A DNA stretch of 64,000 bases from Ancylomarina sp048268005. Its GTDB lineage: Bacteria > Bacteroidota > Bacteroidia > Bacteroidales > Marinifilaceae. Each line of letters starts with the position of its first letter. Within the stretch, counting starts at the first letter, position 1. Shown in pieces: positions 1 through 9,232 of this stretch. Under the pieces are notes generated by a model. It had not been told where the DNA came from. It did not search any database and saw only the letters and a program-made list of their open reading frames with translations. The DNA is taken from contig JBLWWJ010000002.1 of NCBI GenBank assembly GCA_048268005.1, forward strand, positions 992,001 to 1,056,000, given 5' to 3'. A program made the translations under genes and the position numbers.

Positions 1-1
1 A

Positions 2-199
2 GGACTGGAGTCTTGGTTTGAGTGGAAGAGAACACAGTATCCTATTTTGGCTCCTGCATTGGAATCAACATTGGCTACGGTACCTTATCGTTTTGCTTAT
101 CCAACTTTAGAGTCTTCTATTAATAAGACAAATTATGATGCTGCAGCTGCTGCAATCGGAACGGATAAATTGACCACTAAGGTGTGGTGGATGAATTAA
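2..199 (+). CDS. SusD/RagB-like nutrient-binding outer membrane lipoprotein, C-terminal fragment
   Basis: Only the last 65 codons are inside the window; the frame is open from base 2 to the TAA at 197-199. The tail ends in TKVWWMN, and the motifs ESSINKTNYDAA and KLTTKVWW are typical of the C-terminus of the SusD-like family whose members carry peptides or glycans to a SusC-type TonB-dependent channel at the cell surface. Two lipoprotein genes follow closely on the same strand (gap of 30 bases to the first), so this is the end of a SusCD-type operon whose SusC lies to the left of the window. The substrate cannot be told from this fragment. Confidence 0.7.
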   Translation, partial: GLESWFEWKRTQYPILAPALESTLATVPYRFAYPTLESSINKTNYDAAAAAIGTDKLTTKVWWMN

Positions 200-229
200 T
201 AATGTATTGTTAATTATATAAATTAAGAT

Positions 230-1186
230 ATGAAAAAGAGATTATTATATATAATAGCATTTTTAGCATTAATTGTTCCTTTTGCTTGCGACAATAAGGA
301 CGATTTATTGACAGAGAATGCTTTAGAAGGTGGATTAATTAATCCAACGACTACATCGGTGAATTATGTTGTAGGTGATGGTGCTGCTTATTCCTTTGAT
401 TTAATGTTGAATCATGGAAAAACAAGTCAAAGTGCTATTACTAAAGTTGAACTTTATAAGTCTGCGTTTAGAGGTGCAGTTGATCCTGATCCTGAAGTAG
501 AAGGTGAAGAGGGTGAATTACCAGCTCGTTGGTCAAACGAAATATTAGAGGAAACCATTAATGTTGCCGATGCTAGTACAAAGAGCGTTAGTGCTACACC
601 TCTAAATTTTGCTTCTTTAATAGCAGGTTTACTTATTAATGGTGAGGCTTTGCCTGCTACGGATAACTTAATGAATATTGGAGACTATTTTAATTTTAAG
701 GTGGTTACTACTTTAGGTGATGGTAGAGTTATGGAACAAGCTTATAATATTAAGATTGCTGTATCGACTCGTTTTGCAGGTAAGTATCGTTTAGCTGAAG
801 GGCAATATTGGAGAATTGGTGTTTTGAGTGATGAAGGTTCTTATTGGCCAGCTGAAACATTAATCGAATCTGTTGACGCAAAGACATATAAGATGAATGG
901 TTTAGCTGCGTGGGCAGATAATGAGCTATTTTTCCAGATTGAAGATGATGGGACAATTACCTATCCAGAGAAGTGGAACGGAAAAGATCAGATTCTTAAT
1001 GATAATCCATTAATAACTTGTTTGACGAATCCTTCAGATATGACTCACGTATTTTGTGACAATACCAATTTTATTGTAAAAGATGACGTTGACGGTAAAG
1101 ACCGTTTGGTTATGTCGTTCGGTTATTATACTGGTGGTTCTGGACCTCGTGAATTTTATCAGGTTATGGAAAAAATTGTAGAATAA
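230..1186 (+). CDS. Surface lipoprotein of a SusCD-type locus, unknown function
   Basis: This 318-residue protein begins with a lipoprotein signal peptide ending in a PFAC|DNK lipobox (Cys about residue 20), so it is exported and lipid-anchored. The acidic stretch after the Cys (DNKDD) resembles the signal that sends Bacteroidota lipoproteins to the outer surface. No catalytic motif is visible. The second half, from about residue 180, is rich in aromatic residues and reads like a beta-rich binding domain. It sits 30 bases after the SusD-like gene and 24 bases before another lipoprotein, so it probably helps bind the same substrate. I do not recognise a named family. Confidence 0.6.
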   Translation: MKKRLLYIIAFLALIVPFACDNKDDLLTENALEGGLINPTTTSVNYVVGDGAAYSFDLMLNHGKTSQSAITKVELYKSAFRGAVDPDPEVEGEEGELPARWSNEILEETINVADASTKSVSATPLNFASLIAGLLINGEALPATDNLMNIGDYFNFKVVTTLGDGRVMEQAYNIKIAVSTRFAGKYRLAEGQYWRIGVLSDEGSYWPAETLIESVDAKTYKMNGLAAWADNELFFQIEDDGTITYPEKWNGKDQILNDNPLITCLTNPSDMTHVFCDNTNFIVKDDVDGKDRLVMSFGYYTGGSGPREFYQVMEKIVE

Positions 1187-1210
1187 GTTTTAACAATTAA
1201 ATTTTATAAA

Positions 1211-2563
1211 ATGAAAAATATAAATCAATATATATTGTTAATGTTTGCTACTGTAGCTCTCTTATTCACAGCTTGTGATGAGGATGATAATACGGGTTTC
1301 AGTAGTATTGTGCCAAGTACACCAACTCTTAGTGTTGATGTATCGGCCGGACCGATTTCTCTTGTGGAAAAAAAGTCTACATATTTGTTTGATGTTACAA
1401 TGTCTGAAGCTCAGGTTACTGATGTTGCACTTTATATCAGTGTGGTAGACGGAGCGACAGCAACAATTGATGCTGACTTTACAATTGATAATGGTGGAAA
1501 CAGAGTTTATATTCCTGCTGGAAAAACGACTGGAACCGTTTCTATTACGGTACTGGAAGATGAATTATTAGAGGAAACAGAGACTTTTACCATTCAAATA
1601 GGTGACGAAAAAACCGCTAACGCGACTATTGCTCCTGTAACTGTAGATTTCACTTTACAAAACCTAACCGCTGATGATTTAGTTGCTGGTTTATCTTGGG
1701 AAACAAATATTATGGATGCAATCGGAGTAGAAGTGGATCCTACTGAAGCCGTAGATCTTCGACTGCTTATTTTAGATGCAGCCGGTGCTATCGTTAAAGT
1801 AGAGGATGGATCTTCTTTTGAGCATTATACTTTTGATGGAGCAGGTTTAGCAGATGGTGTATATACACTAGCTGCTGATATTTACTCGACTATTGATGCT
1901 GGTGATCTTAATGAAACTTTAAGTCTTAGTTTATCATTACAGTTTGATCAGATTGGTACTATTAATGCTCACGTTTTATCATTTGATAATATAATGACCA
2001 ATGAGTTTGCATGTGATGCATACAGAACCAACCTTGCTACGGTAACTAAAACTGGTGCTGATTATTCAATAGAAGAGGCAGTTTCTTTAGTCGGTCCTTC
2101 TAAGGTTGCCTGGTTTGGTACTGATGCTGGCTATGATAGTGAGGTTACAACTGCTGTTGGTTGTGATTTGTTAATTTTTGGACTCGTTCATGGATGGATG
2201 TTGGATTTCTGGGGTGAAGAAGTTATTGCAGAAGAGAACGTTGTTTATACAATTGATGAAGATGCAGGTACTGTCGAAATTCTTGAACAAGACTATATCA
2301 CTACGCTTTATGACGGTGATGAGTACCCATATACAATTAAGGGAACTGGTACTATTGATACTAGTGGCGCATTTACAACAATGACCATAACTTATGAAGT
2401 GTTCCAGGATGGTTTTAGTCCTTCAAAATGGGCATTTGATAATGGTTATCAAGCTGAACCTACATTTACTGCAACTTTAACATTGGATCCAGCCGGTATT
2501 CCTGGTGGTATTCAAGTTGGTGGGAGTAAATCTAAATTAATTACGAAGCCAATTCGTCATTAA
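1211..2563 (+). CDS. Surface lipoprotein with a Calx-beta-like domain
   Basis: This 450-residue protein starts with a signal peptide and an LFTAC|DED lipobox. Residues about 45-145 resemble a Calx-beta fold: there is the DADFTI element, then IPAGKTTGTVSITVLEDELLE, the usual late strand pattern of that domain (seen here as IPAGKT, then VLEDELLEE). The rest is beta-rich and acidic with no enzyme motif. It is the last gene of the SusD-like operon that enters from the left, and two hairpins follow its stop. A role as a surface binding or scaffold protein is an inference from the context. Confidence 0.6.
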   Translation: MKNINQYILLMFATVALLFTACDEDDNTGFSSIVPSTPTLSVDVSAGPISLVEKKSTYLFDVTMSEAQVTDVALYISVVDGATATIDADFTIDNGGNRVYIPAGKTTGTVSITVLEDELLEETETFTIQIGDEKTANATIAPVTVDFTLQNLTADDLVAGLSWETNIMDAIGVEVDPTEAVDLRLLILDAAGAIVKVEDGSSFEHYTFDGAGLADGVYTLAADIYSTIDAGDLNETLSLSLSLQFDQIGTINAHVLSFDNIMTNEFACDAYRTNLATVTKTGADYSIEEAVSLVGPSKVAWFGTDAGYDSEVTTAVGCDLLIFGLVHGWMLDFWGEEVIAEENVVYTIDEDAGTVEILEQDYITTLYDGDEYPYTIKGTGTIDTSGAFTTMTITYEVFQDGFSPSKWAFDNGYQAEPTFTATLTLDPAGIPGGIQVGGSKSKLITKPIRH

Positions 2564-2570
2564 AATTTAA

Positions 2571-2594
2571 AAGGCTGCCTTAACAGGCAGCCTT
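2571..2594 (+). terminator. Hairpin after the lipoprotein operon
   Basis: A perfect 10-bp inverted repeat, AAGGCTGCCT / AGGCAGCCTT with a 4-base loop, starts eight bases after the stop of the lipoprotein gene. The bases that follow are only weakly T-rich, so it may act together with the stronger hairpin about 80 bases further on. Confidence 0.55.
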
Positions 2595-2671
2595 CGTATT
2601 AAATCTTATATTTAGTTCTAAATAACTGTTACTGATTATTGTGATAGGTTATTTAACTTTAAGCAAAAACG

Positions 2672-2708
2672 AATCCCAGCCTTTGCAAAAGGCTGGGATT
2701 TATTTTTT
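2672..2708. terminator. Bidirectional terminator between convergent genes
   Basis: A perfect 13-bp stem (AATCCCAGCCTTT and its complement, loop GCA) is followed by a run of T on the plus strand and preceded by a run of A. It lies between the rightward lipoprotein operon and the leftward helicase gene and can serve both. Confidence 0.8.
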
Positions 2709-2737
2709 TGTAATATATAATATTCAAAAATATTAGC

Positions 2738-4060
2738 TTAGTAACTCACAGCCATCTTCACTTTTTTCTTCTTAATGCGTTCGTTTCTTAGCATTCTAAA
2801 AAGTCTTTCAGCCATTTTACGTTTGACAGCCACAAAAGAAGCATGATCTAAAACTTCAACTTTCCCTAATTCATCTTTTTCAAGTTGGCCTTTCTTCATG
2901 AAGAAACCAACAATATCCATTTTATTAATTTTATCTTTCTTTCCGGCATCAACATAAATGGTTAGCCATTCCGGATCTTCAGGTAAAGTGATATTATCCG
3001 GAATAGTCATTTCTTCAATATCCTGATTGATGAAATCTGGTAAATAGTCACTTTCAGCTAATATGAAATATGATTTTCCTGAAGCATCCATTCTTGCTGT
3101 ACGACCATTGCGGTGTGTGTAGGCATCTGCAGTTGTTGGCAATTGATAATGTATCACGTGCTTGATTGAGGGGATATCAAGTCCTCTTGATGCTAGATCG
3201 GTTGTGATTAGAATGGAATGCGAGCCATTTCTGAATTTAATAAGTGCTTTTTCTCTTTCTTCCTGTTTTAAACCACCATGAAAGGTGTCGTGTTGGAGAT
3301 GAGAATCTTTTAATAAATCACTAATTCGATCCACGGTGTCACGATGATTACAAAATACCAGTGTCGCTTCGTTGCCATTATGGCAAATTAAATTGAAAAG
3401 TGCGGCTAATTTATCTTTGCCATCAGCTCGAACGATTTTCTCAATAAGTGTTTCTTTAGGTGCATCAACCAAGTAGTTAATCTCAAAAGGATTTTTAAGG
3501 CCTGTGAAGTCAGGTATACTTTCACTCTTAGTTGCGGAAGTTAGAATTCTTTTTTTAATGAACTCTAATTGTTCTATGATTTCACCCATTTCTCTGTGAA
3601 AGCCCAATTCCAGAGATTTATCAAATTCATCTAAAATAATGGTATTGATACTATCTGGAGAGAAGTTTTCACGACGAAGGTGATCGGCAATTCGCCCTGG
3701 TGTACCAATTAGGACGGCTGGAGGTGTTGCAAGGCTATTTTTCTCGATTCTCATGGCATGACCACCATAGCAACAGTTTACCTTGAAAGGAGTTCCTAAA
3801 CTCTTAAAAACAGATTCAATTTGAATAGCAAGTTCTCTAGATGGTGCTAAAACCAGAGCTTGAACGCCCTTTTTAGTCTCATCAAGTTGATTAAGTAATG
3901 GAAGAAGAAAGGCTAACGTTTTTCCTGATCCGGTAGGGGATAGAAGAACGATGTCGTCATTCTTTCTCCATGCTTCAATGCATTTTTCTTGCATTGGTTT
4001 TAAGGCTTTAATCCCTAATTTTCTTAAAATCTCCTCTGTGTTAATCTTGTTTTCCTGCAT
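2738..4060 (-). CDS. dbpA: DEAD-box RNA helicase with DbpA-type RNA-binding domain
   Basis: This 440-residue ATP-dependent RNA helicase probably works in ribosome assembly. The Walker A motif SPTGSGKT is at about residues 41-48, PSREL and GTPGR follow, the motif II box reads DEFD (not DEAD) near residue 146, motif III is TSAT, and motif VI is HRNGRTAR. The last 75 residues match the DbpA RNA-binding domain, which in E. coli DbpA recognises 23S rRNA hairpin 92. The start is an ATG at 4060. The gene is monocistronic and convergent with the lipoprotein operon. DbpA-like is a family assignment; strict orthology is not shown. Confidence 0.85.
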   Translation of the reverse strand: MQENKINTEEILRKLGIKALKPMQEKCIEAWRKNDDIVLLSPTGSGKTLAFLLPLLNQLDETKKGVQALVLAPSRELAIQIESVFKSLGTPFKVNCCYGGHAMRIEKNSLATPPAVLIGTPGRIADHLRRENFSPDSINTIILDEFDKSLELGFHREMGEIIEQLEFIKKRILTSATKSESIPDFTGLKNPFEINYLVDAPKETLIEKIVRADGKDKLAALFNLICHNGNEATLVFCNHRDTVDRISDLLKDSHLQHDTFHGGLKQEEREKALIKFRNGSHSILITTDLASRGLDIPSIKHVIHYQLPTTADAYTHRNGRTARMDASGKSYFILAESDYLPDFINQDIEEMTIPDNITLPEDPEWLTIYVDAGKKDKINKMDIVGFFMKKGQLEKDELGKVEVLDHASFVAVKRKMAERLFRMLRNERIKKKKVKMAVSY

Positions 4061-4190
4061 GCGGCAAAAGTAAGTCTAATTTCGTAATAAAACAGTTGCT
4101 GATGATATCAATTTATTCAGTAGTCAGATGAAAATTAGTGTTTAGTTGTAATTCATCAGACATCTATACTTTAAAAATGGAAGATTCTCT

Positions 4191-4198
4191 TATTTTTG
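4191..4198 (+). promoter_or_regulatory. Candidate Bacteroidota -7 box for ttcA
   Basis: TATTTTTG matches the Bacteroidota -7 consensus TAnnTTTG. No good -33 TTTG is present at the usual spacing. It overlaps a possible TTG start at 4196, which argues that translation starts at the ATG at 4220 or 4235. Confidence 0.35.
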
Positions 4199-4219
4199 GC
4201 AATCTTAAATATCGAAATT

Positions 4220-4996
4220 ATGGGAGCGGTTAAAATGCCAAAGACAGAACAGGAAAAGAAAGATGAATACTTTCAGCGCAAGGTCGCCAAGCGAATGGGT
4301 AAAGCCATAAGCGATTTTGAATTGATAGAGGAGGGAGATCGAATTATGGTTGGCGTTTCCGGTGGGAAAGACTCGTTGGCTTTGCTGGAACTTCTGGCGC
4401 TAAGGCGTAAATTTAAGAAGCAGAACTTTGAAGTTGTTGCTGTGCATATTAACGTCTTGGAATTGCCTTACGAAGTTGATCGTGATTTCTTAAAAGATTT
4501 TTGTGAAAGATTAGATGTACCTCTGATTTATAGGGATATTAATGTTGATTTTGAGCGACCAAGTAAAAAGCCTGCCTGCTTCCGTTGTTCCTGGCATCGA
4601 AGAACGACACTCTTTAAAATGACTGAGGAGTTTAAGTGTAACAAGCTTGCCTTAGGACATCATATGGATGATGCCATTGAAACTTTATTGATGAATATGA
4701 TGTATCAGGGGGCTGTATGCAGTATGCCAGCTAAATTGAGTATGTTCCAGGGGAATCTAACTTTAATACGACCATTGATACTTCTGAAAGATGCAGAGAT
4801 GCGTGAATACAGTCGTATTCGAAAGTTTGTGTTGGAGAAAGAACTTTGTCCGCACGAGGATGTTACCAAGCGCAAAGAGACTACCAAGATGATTGAGCGG
4901 ATTGCAGGTGACGATTCTCGTATCAGAACCAATATGTTTCGATCAATGAGTAATGTCCAAACGGAGTATCTGCCAATAATTCCTGAAAAAAAATAA
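4220..4996 (+). CDS. ttcA: tRNA 2-thiocytidine biosynthesis protein TtcA
   Basis: TtcA-family enzymes adenylate cytidine 32 in tRNA and replace its oxygen with sulfur, using an ATP-binding PP-loop and an iron-sulfur cluster. The PP-loop SGGKDS is at residues 47-52 of the 258-residue product. A CFRCSWHRR motif in the middle gives the CxxC pair expected for the cluster, and GHHMDDAIETLLMN is the second family signature. An upstream in-frame TTG at 4196 would lie inside a probable promoter box, so the ATG at 4220 is preferred; the ATG at 4235 is also possible. The family also contains close relatives with other tRNA targets, so the exact base is inferred. Confidence 0.85.
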   Translation: MGAVKMPKTEQEKKDEYFQRKVAKRMGKAISDFELIEEGDRIMVGVSGGKDSLALLELLALRRKFKKQNFEVVAVHINVLELPYEVDRDFLKDFCERLDVPLIYRDINVDFERPSKKPACFRCSWHRRTTLFKMTEEFKCNKLALGHHMDDAIETLLMNMMYQGAVCSMPAKLSMFQGNLTLIRPLILLKDAEMREYSRIRKFVLEKELCPHEDVTKRKETTKMIERIAGDDSRIRTNMFRSMSNVQTEYLPIIPEKK

Positions 4997-5054
4997 GCTG
5001 ATAAGTCTTATTTTTGAATTGATTCACTTATTTTTAATCTTCAAAGTTTCTCAG

Positions 5055-5062
5055 TTAAATTT
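5055..5062 (+). promoter_or_regulatory. Candidate -7 box for the exonuclease gene
   Basis: TAAATTTG fits the TAnnTTTG consensus and lies 35 bases before the ATG at 5098. No clear -33 element is seen. Confidence 0.35.
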
Positions 5063-5097
5063 GAGGAATTTTTGCTTTTACACATTAAACTATCAGC

Positions 5098-5673
5098 ATG
5101 GCTAAAGAAATATTAGTATTAGATATAGAAACCACTGGCTTTTTGAATCAGGGTGGTAAAATAGTTGAAATCGGAATTGTTAAGCTTGATTTGGATTCGG
5201 GAGATGTTACACCTGTGTACAATTCATTAATCAAAGAAGATGGCTTAAATTCATCACACACACGTGGTGGTTTTGGATGGATCTTCCAGAATTCGGATCT
5301 TCGATTCGAAGATGTTTTAGAAGCACCTAGTTTGGATAGCCAGAAAGAAGAAATTCAGGATTTATTAGATCGCTATAGAGTAACTGCTTATAATAAAGCT
5401 TTTGATTTTGGCTTTCTTAAGGACAGGGGGTTTCAGGTTAAAGAATTGGATTGTCCAATGCATTTATCAACCCCAATTGTGAAACTACCTGCACCGAATG
5501 GTCGTAGGGGGTTTAAGTGGCCAAAGGTTGAAGAGGCCTGGGACTATTTCTTTGGAGATACAGGTTATATTGAAGCTCATCGAGGACTTGATGATGCCAT
5601 TCACGAAGCTAAAATTGTTTATAAATTATATCAAATGGGAGAGTTTCCTTATACGGTCAGCTTATTCGATTAA
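5098..5673 (+). CDS. DnaQ-like 3'-5' exonuclease (DEDDh family)
   Basis: The 191-residue protein opens with VLDIETTGF, the Exo I motif whose Asp and Glu bind catalytic metals. The Exo II region contains YNKAFDFGFL, and HRGLDDAIHEA near residue 165 is the Exo III motif with the catalytic His and Asp. This is the DEDDh fold shared by the DNA polymerase III epsilon subunit and several small nucleases. At this size, with no polymerase-binding tail visible, a stand-alone exonuclease is more likely than the replicative epsilon subunit. It has its own promoter-like box and a strong terminator, so it is probably a single-gene transcript. Confidence 0.75.
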   Translation: MAKEILVLDIETTGFLNQGGKIVEIGIVKLDLDSGDVTPVYNSLIKEDGLNSSHTRGGFGWIFQNSDLRFEDVLEAPSLDSQKEEIQDLLDRYRVTAYNKAFDFGFLKDRGFQVKELDCPMHLSTPIVKLPAPNGRRGFKWPKVEEAWDYFFGDTGYIEAHRGLDDAIHEAKIVYKLYQMGEFPYTVSLFD

Positions 5674-5680
5674 AAATACG

Positions 5681-5713
5681 AATCCCACCTCAATAAAGGT
5701 GGGATTTTTTTAT
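5681..5713 (+). terminator. Rho-independent terminator
   Basis: A perfect 10-bp stem, AATCCCACCT / AGGTGGGATT with a 6-base loop, is followed by a run of seven T. It begins 8 bases after the exonuclease stop and overlaps the 3' end of the convergent yigZ gene. Confidence 0.8.
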
Positions 5714-6321
5714 TCTGTTCTGATATGATCCGATTTGACACTGTCAATCTTACTAAAGCGTTCAATTATCTTCTCAACTTCACTTTGTCTGATGCTCAAG
5801 GTGATTCTACATGTGAGGTTAAAATCCTGATCAATTTGAAGGGGTTGTTCTTCTTTTATTATTCTCATCACATCATTCATAACCAGGTAGTCGAAATGGA
5901 TGTTATAGATGTCGTTTACGGTTTTATCAATGATTTCAGCATTCGAAATTGCATCTAAAGCTGCTGTTTTATAGGCATGAATTAAACCACTTACACCAAG
6001 TTTTGTTCCGCCAAAATAACGAACCACAACAATTAATATATTGGTTAGCTCAGATGATAGTATTTGGCCCAATATAGGCTTGCCGGCAGTAGATGAAGGT
6101 TCTCCGTCATCATTAGCGCGAAAGTTCTTCTTATCGGCTCCCAGCATGTATGCATAGCAGTGATGCCGAGCATCATAATACTCTTTTTTGAGTTTTTCTA
6201 TTTCCTCTTTGATATCTTCTTCACAAGTTACAGGAAAAGCATAAGCAATAAATTTACTACCCTTTTCTTTGTAGATACCTTCCGAAGTGTTTTGTATGGT
6301 TTTGTAACTATCTGTTTGCAT
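5710..6321 (-). CDS. yigZ: YigZ/IMPACT family protein
   Basis: This 203-residue protein matches the YigZ (UPF0029/IMPACT) family across its length. Signatures are GSKFIAYAFPV near the start, ARHHCYAYMLG, NDDGEPSSTAGKPIL, and VVVRYFGGTKLGVSGLI. The family is related to eukaryotic IMPACT, a regulator of the Gcn2 translational stress kinase, and has a C-terminal domain similar to elongation factor G domains; the bacterial function is not firmly known. It lies 37 bases downstream of the DMT transporter gene and is probably cotranscribed with it. The start is an ATG at 6321. Confidence 0.85.
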   Translation of the reverse strand: MQTDSYKTIQNTSEGIYKEKGSKFIAYAFPVTCEEDIKEEIEKLKKEYYDARHHCYAYMLGADKKNFRANDDGEPSSTAGKPILGQILSSELTNILIVVVRYFGGTKLGVSGLIHAYKTAALDAISNAEIIDKTVNDIYNIHFDYLVMNDVMRIIKEEQPLQIDQDFNLTCRITLSIRQSEVEKIIERFSKIDSVKSDHIRTE

Positions 6322-6357
6322 AATACAACAGTTAAAATATGATTTAAGAGAACATAT

Positions 6358-7245
6358 TTATTGTGCCAAAATAATGATGGCAATAAATGATAAAATGATC
6401 CCCAAATAATTGAGCTTGCTAATTTTCTCCTTATAGATGAAAAGTCCAAATATAAGTGATAAGGAGACAATACCAATATTTACCATACTAAAAACAACAG
6501 AGCTTTTAAATCCGGAACTGTTTAAGGCTGCAATTAAATAATAAAGAGATCCATAGTTAACTACACCTAATAAGCTGCCTCCCACAAGGGTGTTGATAGA
6601 GGTTAATTGTTTTAATGACCTTTTCAAGATATATAAACTACACAAACCTGCAAGCGCGGCAATAGCAAAAAGAACGAGTGAGAATAATTCGGTTCCTCCA
6701 TGACTTAAAAAAGTTTCCTGAGAATATTTAACCAATGTGTCTACAAGTCCAGCTCCAAGAAAAAGTGAAATAGGTAACCATATGTGCTTGAGTTTACTGG
6801 TTTGATTTGATGGTTTGTAAACAGCTAGTATAATTGCTGCAATGGCTAGAGAGAAGCCTATGATCATCATAATGTTGACTGATTCTTTAAAATATAAGAT
6901 GGAAAACATGATGGGAATAATAAAAGACATTTTGCTCGCTAAACTCGTTATTGTAATACCTGCTTTTTGCGAAGATTTACCAATAATGAAGAAAACAATA
7001 ATAAATAGCAGACCAATTAACAAAGCAAGACCCAGCCACTTTTGTTCAGATAATTGCTGAAAGGAGATGGATTGGTCAGAAAGGATATATCCAAGTGAAC
7101 CAGCAACAAAATAGTTGATAACAATAGCTGGAAGGATTTCGATTTTGAAGTATTCAAAGCTCTTAAAGCAAATTAAAATCCCGGTGGATGAAAGTATAGC
7201 TAGAAGTACAAGAATCATGAATTGTTTATTAAAGTTTTGTTTCAA
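6358..7245 (-). CDS. EamA/DMT-type membrane transporter
   Basis: The 295-residue protein is almost entirely hydrophobic and shows about ten membrane helices in two similar halves, the pattern of the drug/metabolite transporter superfamily with two EamA domains. The C-terminal helix pair with the loop YKEKISKLNYLGI is typical. Substrates of this superfamily vary widely (amino acids, sugars, metabolites) and cannot be read from sequence. The longest reading frame begins with TTG at 7245, which lies on the T-tract of the dnaA terminator; an ATG at 7218 starts just before the first helix and is a good alternative. The gene follows dnaA and precedes yigZ. Confidence 0.75.
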   Translation of the reverse strand: MKQNFNKQFMILVLLAILSSTGILICFKSFEYFKIEILPAIVINYFVAGSLGYILSDQSISFQQLSEQKWLGLALLIGLLFIIVFFIIGKSSQKAGITITSLASKMSFIIPIMFSILYFKESVNIMMIIGFSLAIAAIILAVYKPSNQTSKLKHIWLPISLFLGAGLVDTLVKYSQETFLSHGGTELFSLVLFAIAALAGLCSLYILKRSLKQLTSINTLVGGSLLGVVNYGSLYYLIAALNSSGFKSSVVFSMVNIGIVSLSLIFGLFIYKEKISKLNYLGIILSFIAIIILAQ

Positions 7246-7277
7246 AAAAAAAGAGCCGCTCTATTTAGAACAGCTCC
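7244..7277 (-). terminator. Terminator of dnaA
   Basis: On the minus strand an 11-bp stem (GGAGCTGTTCT / AGAGCGGCTCT, with three G-T pairs and a 4-base loop) is followed by nine T. It lies just after dnaA and ends at the start of the DMT transporter gene, so it could limit readthrough into that gene. Confidence 0.7.
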
Positions 7278-7310
7278 TTTGTATATTTTATAATGTAAGG
7301 CTGTAAGCGA

Positions 7311-8741
7311 TTACATTTTCAGTTTCTTATTGATTTCGTCAATCTGAGTTTTAAACGCTCTATCTGTATCGATTAGATTATTGACCGTTTTACAAGCATG
7401 AAGTACAGTTGCATGATCTTTTTTTCCAATTTGTGAACCTATGGTTGATAAAGATGCCTTGGTCATTGATTTTGAAAAATACATGGCAATTTGACGAGCT
7501 TGTACAATTTCACGTTTTCTGGTTTTGGCCTGAAGTAAATCAACAGCCATATTGAAATGATCACAAACAATTTTCTGAATGTAGTCAATTGAAATTTCAC
7601 GCTTGGTATTTTTCACCAACTTATCGATAATTTCGATTGCCAATTCCAAGTTCAATTCTTTTTTGTTCAGAGTTGATTGAGCTAAAAGTGAAATAAGCGC
7701 TCCTTCTAATTCACGAACATTATTTATGACATGAGTTGCGATATATTCAATCACATCATTGTCTAGGATGATACCATCTTTATAAGCTTTTTGTTGCAGA
7801 ATACGAACTCTCGTTTCATAATCTGGATTTTGCAAATCTGCTGACAGTCCCCACTTAAATCGTGAAAGTAATCGGTTTTCCATACCTTTCAGCTCTATAG
7901 GAGCCTTATCAGAAGTCAGTATTAATTGCTTACCTGATTGGTGAAGGTGGTTGAAAATATGGAAAAATGTATTTTGTGTTTTTTCCTTACCAGCTAACTC
8001 TTGAATATCATCAATAATCAAGATATCAATCATTTGATAAAAATGAAGGAAATCGTTTTTATTGTTATTACGAATAGCTTCGGTAAACTGAGTTTGAAAT
8101 TTTTGTGAACTAACGTATAAAACGGTCTTCTCAGGATGAAGCTCTTTTGCTTTCAATCCAATCGATTGAGCCAAGTGTGTTTTTCCTAATCCAGAATCAC
8201 CATATAATACGAGGGGGTTAAATGCCGTGCCACCAGGATTCTCAGAAACGGCCCAACCTGCAGAACGAGCTAATCGGTTGCAGTCACCTTCTATAAAATT
8301 AGCAAAAGTATAATCAGGGTTTAGCTGAGAATCAATTTGCAATTTTTTAATTCCAGGTATAACAAATGGATTTTTGATACTTGGTTCCTCTTGAGAAAAT
8401 GGATTCTTAACAGGACGGTTTTTTGTATTCGCAGGATTGTTTCCAGGAACAACAACAGACAAAGGTTTTACATTGGCCATGTGGTTATTTTCCATGACCA
8501 CATTGTATTCCAGTTTTGCACTAGAACCAAGTTCTTTTCTTAAAGTCTTTCTAAGCAGATCAATATACTTCTCTTCCAGATACTCATAGAAGAAATGGCT
8601 AGGTACCTGTAAAGTAAGAATCTCATTCTCCAACTTTAATGGTACAATAGGTTGAAACCATGTACTATAACTAATTGGCGAAACATTATCCTTAATTACG
8701 GCTAAGCAATTTTCCCAGATTTGGAAGTGATTATTGTTCAT
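7311..8741 (-). CDS. dnaA: Chromosomal replication initiator protein DnaA
   Basis: DnaA binds origin repeats and opens the duplex to start replication. The 476-residue product has the expected order: an N-terminal domain I (residues 1-80), a linker, an AAA+ domain beginning near residue 135 with NPDYTFANFIEGDCNRLA, Walker A GDSGLGKTHLAQ and Walker B ILIIDDIQEL, then the arginine-finger region SRFKWGLSADL, and a C-terminal DNA-binding domain with the signature SQIGKKDHATVLHA. Its length is normal. The start is an ATG at 8741. It is oriented away from a 515-base AT-rich gap. Confidence 0.97.
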   Translation of the reverse strand: MNNNHFQIWENCLAVIKDNVSPISYSTWFQPIVPLKLENEILTLQVPSHFFYEYLEEKYIDLLRKTLRKELGSSAKLEYNVVMENNHMANVKPLSVVVPGNNPANTKNRPVKNPFSQEEPSIKNPFVIPGIKKLQIDSQLNPDYTFANFIEGDCNRLARSAGWAVSENPGGTAFNPLVLYGDSGLGKTHLAQSIGLKAKELHPEKTVLYVSSQKFQTQFTEAIRNNNKNDFLHFYQMIDILIIDDIQELAGKEKTQNTFFHIFNHLHQSGKQLILTSDKAPIELKGMENRLLSRFKWGLSADLQNPDYETRVRILQQKAYKDGIILDNDVIEYIATHVINNVRELEGALISLLAQSTLNKKELNLELAIEIIDKLVKNTKREISIDYIQKIVCDHFNMAVDLLQAKTRKREIVQARQIAMYFSKSMTKASLSTIGSQIGKKDHATVLHACKTVNNLIDTDRAFKTQIDEINKKLKM

Positions 8742-9201
8742 TTCTTGTTCAGAATTTTATGTCGTTTTAATGGTTAGATTTTATTGGGTCATGCAAATTT
8801 GGATAAAAAAAATCTGTAAAAAAAATGGATTTAAACTTGACTTTTAAAAAAGATGATTTATCCCTTGAAACATCAGCTGTTAGAGATTGAAAAAAAATAA
8901 ATAAAAATTAAGGCTCTATATATCAGGTGTTTATGGATTTTAAATTATTTAACTATCTATCAGACAGGGAGTTTTATAAATCCAAGTTTAATTGATTTAA
9001 ATAAGAAAAATGTATTTTAAAGTTAACAAAATGTATCGTTTGGTTTGTATTATTCGGTGTGTAGATCGTTCGAGTTTTATAACATTTTTAATTATTATAT
9101 GTGAACATAATTGGGTGAGAGAAAAATAAAAATTTATTGATAATTATAATTTGAGATTAGTGATTGAAAGTAAATATTTTAGACTCTTCGAAAACGAAGA
9201 C

Positions 9202-9232
9202 TTGTTCAATTAAAATATTTTTTATAAATTTG
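9202..9232 (+). promoter_or_regulatory. Candidate promoter of the SPFH-RHH operon
   Basis: TTG at 9202-9204 and TAAATTTG at 9225-9232, separated by 20 bases, fit the Bacteroidota -33/-7 pattern. The start of transcription would fall near 9238, giving a leader of about 20 bases before the ATG at 9257. Confidence 0.5.
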
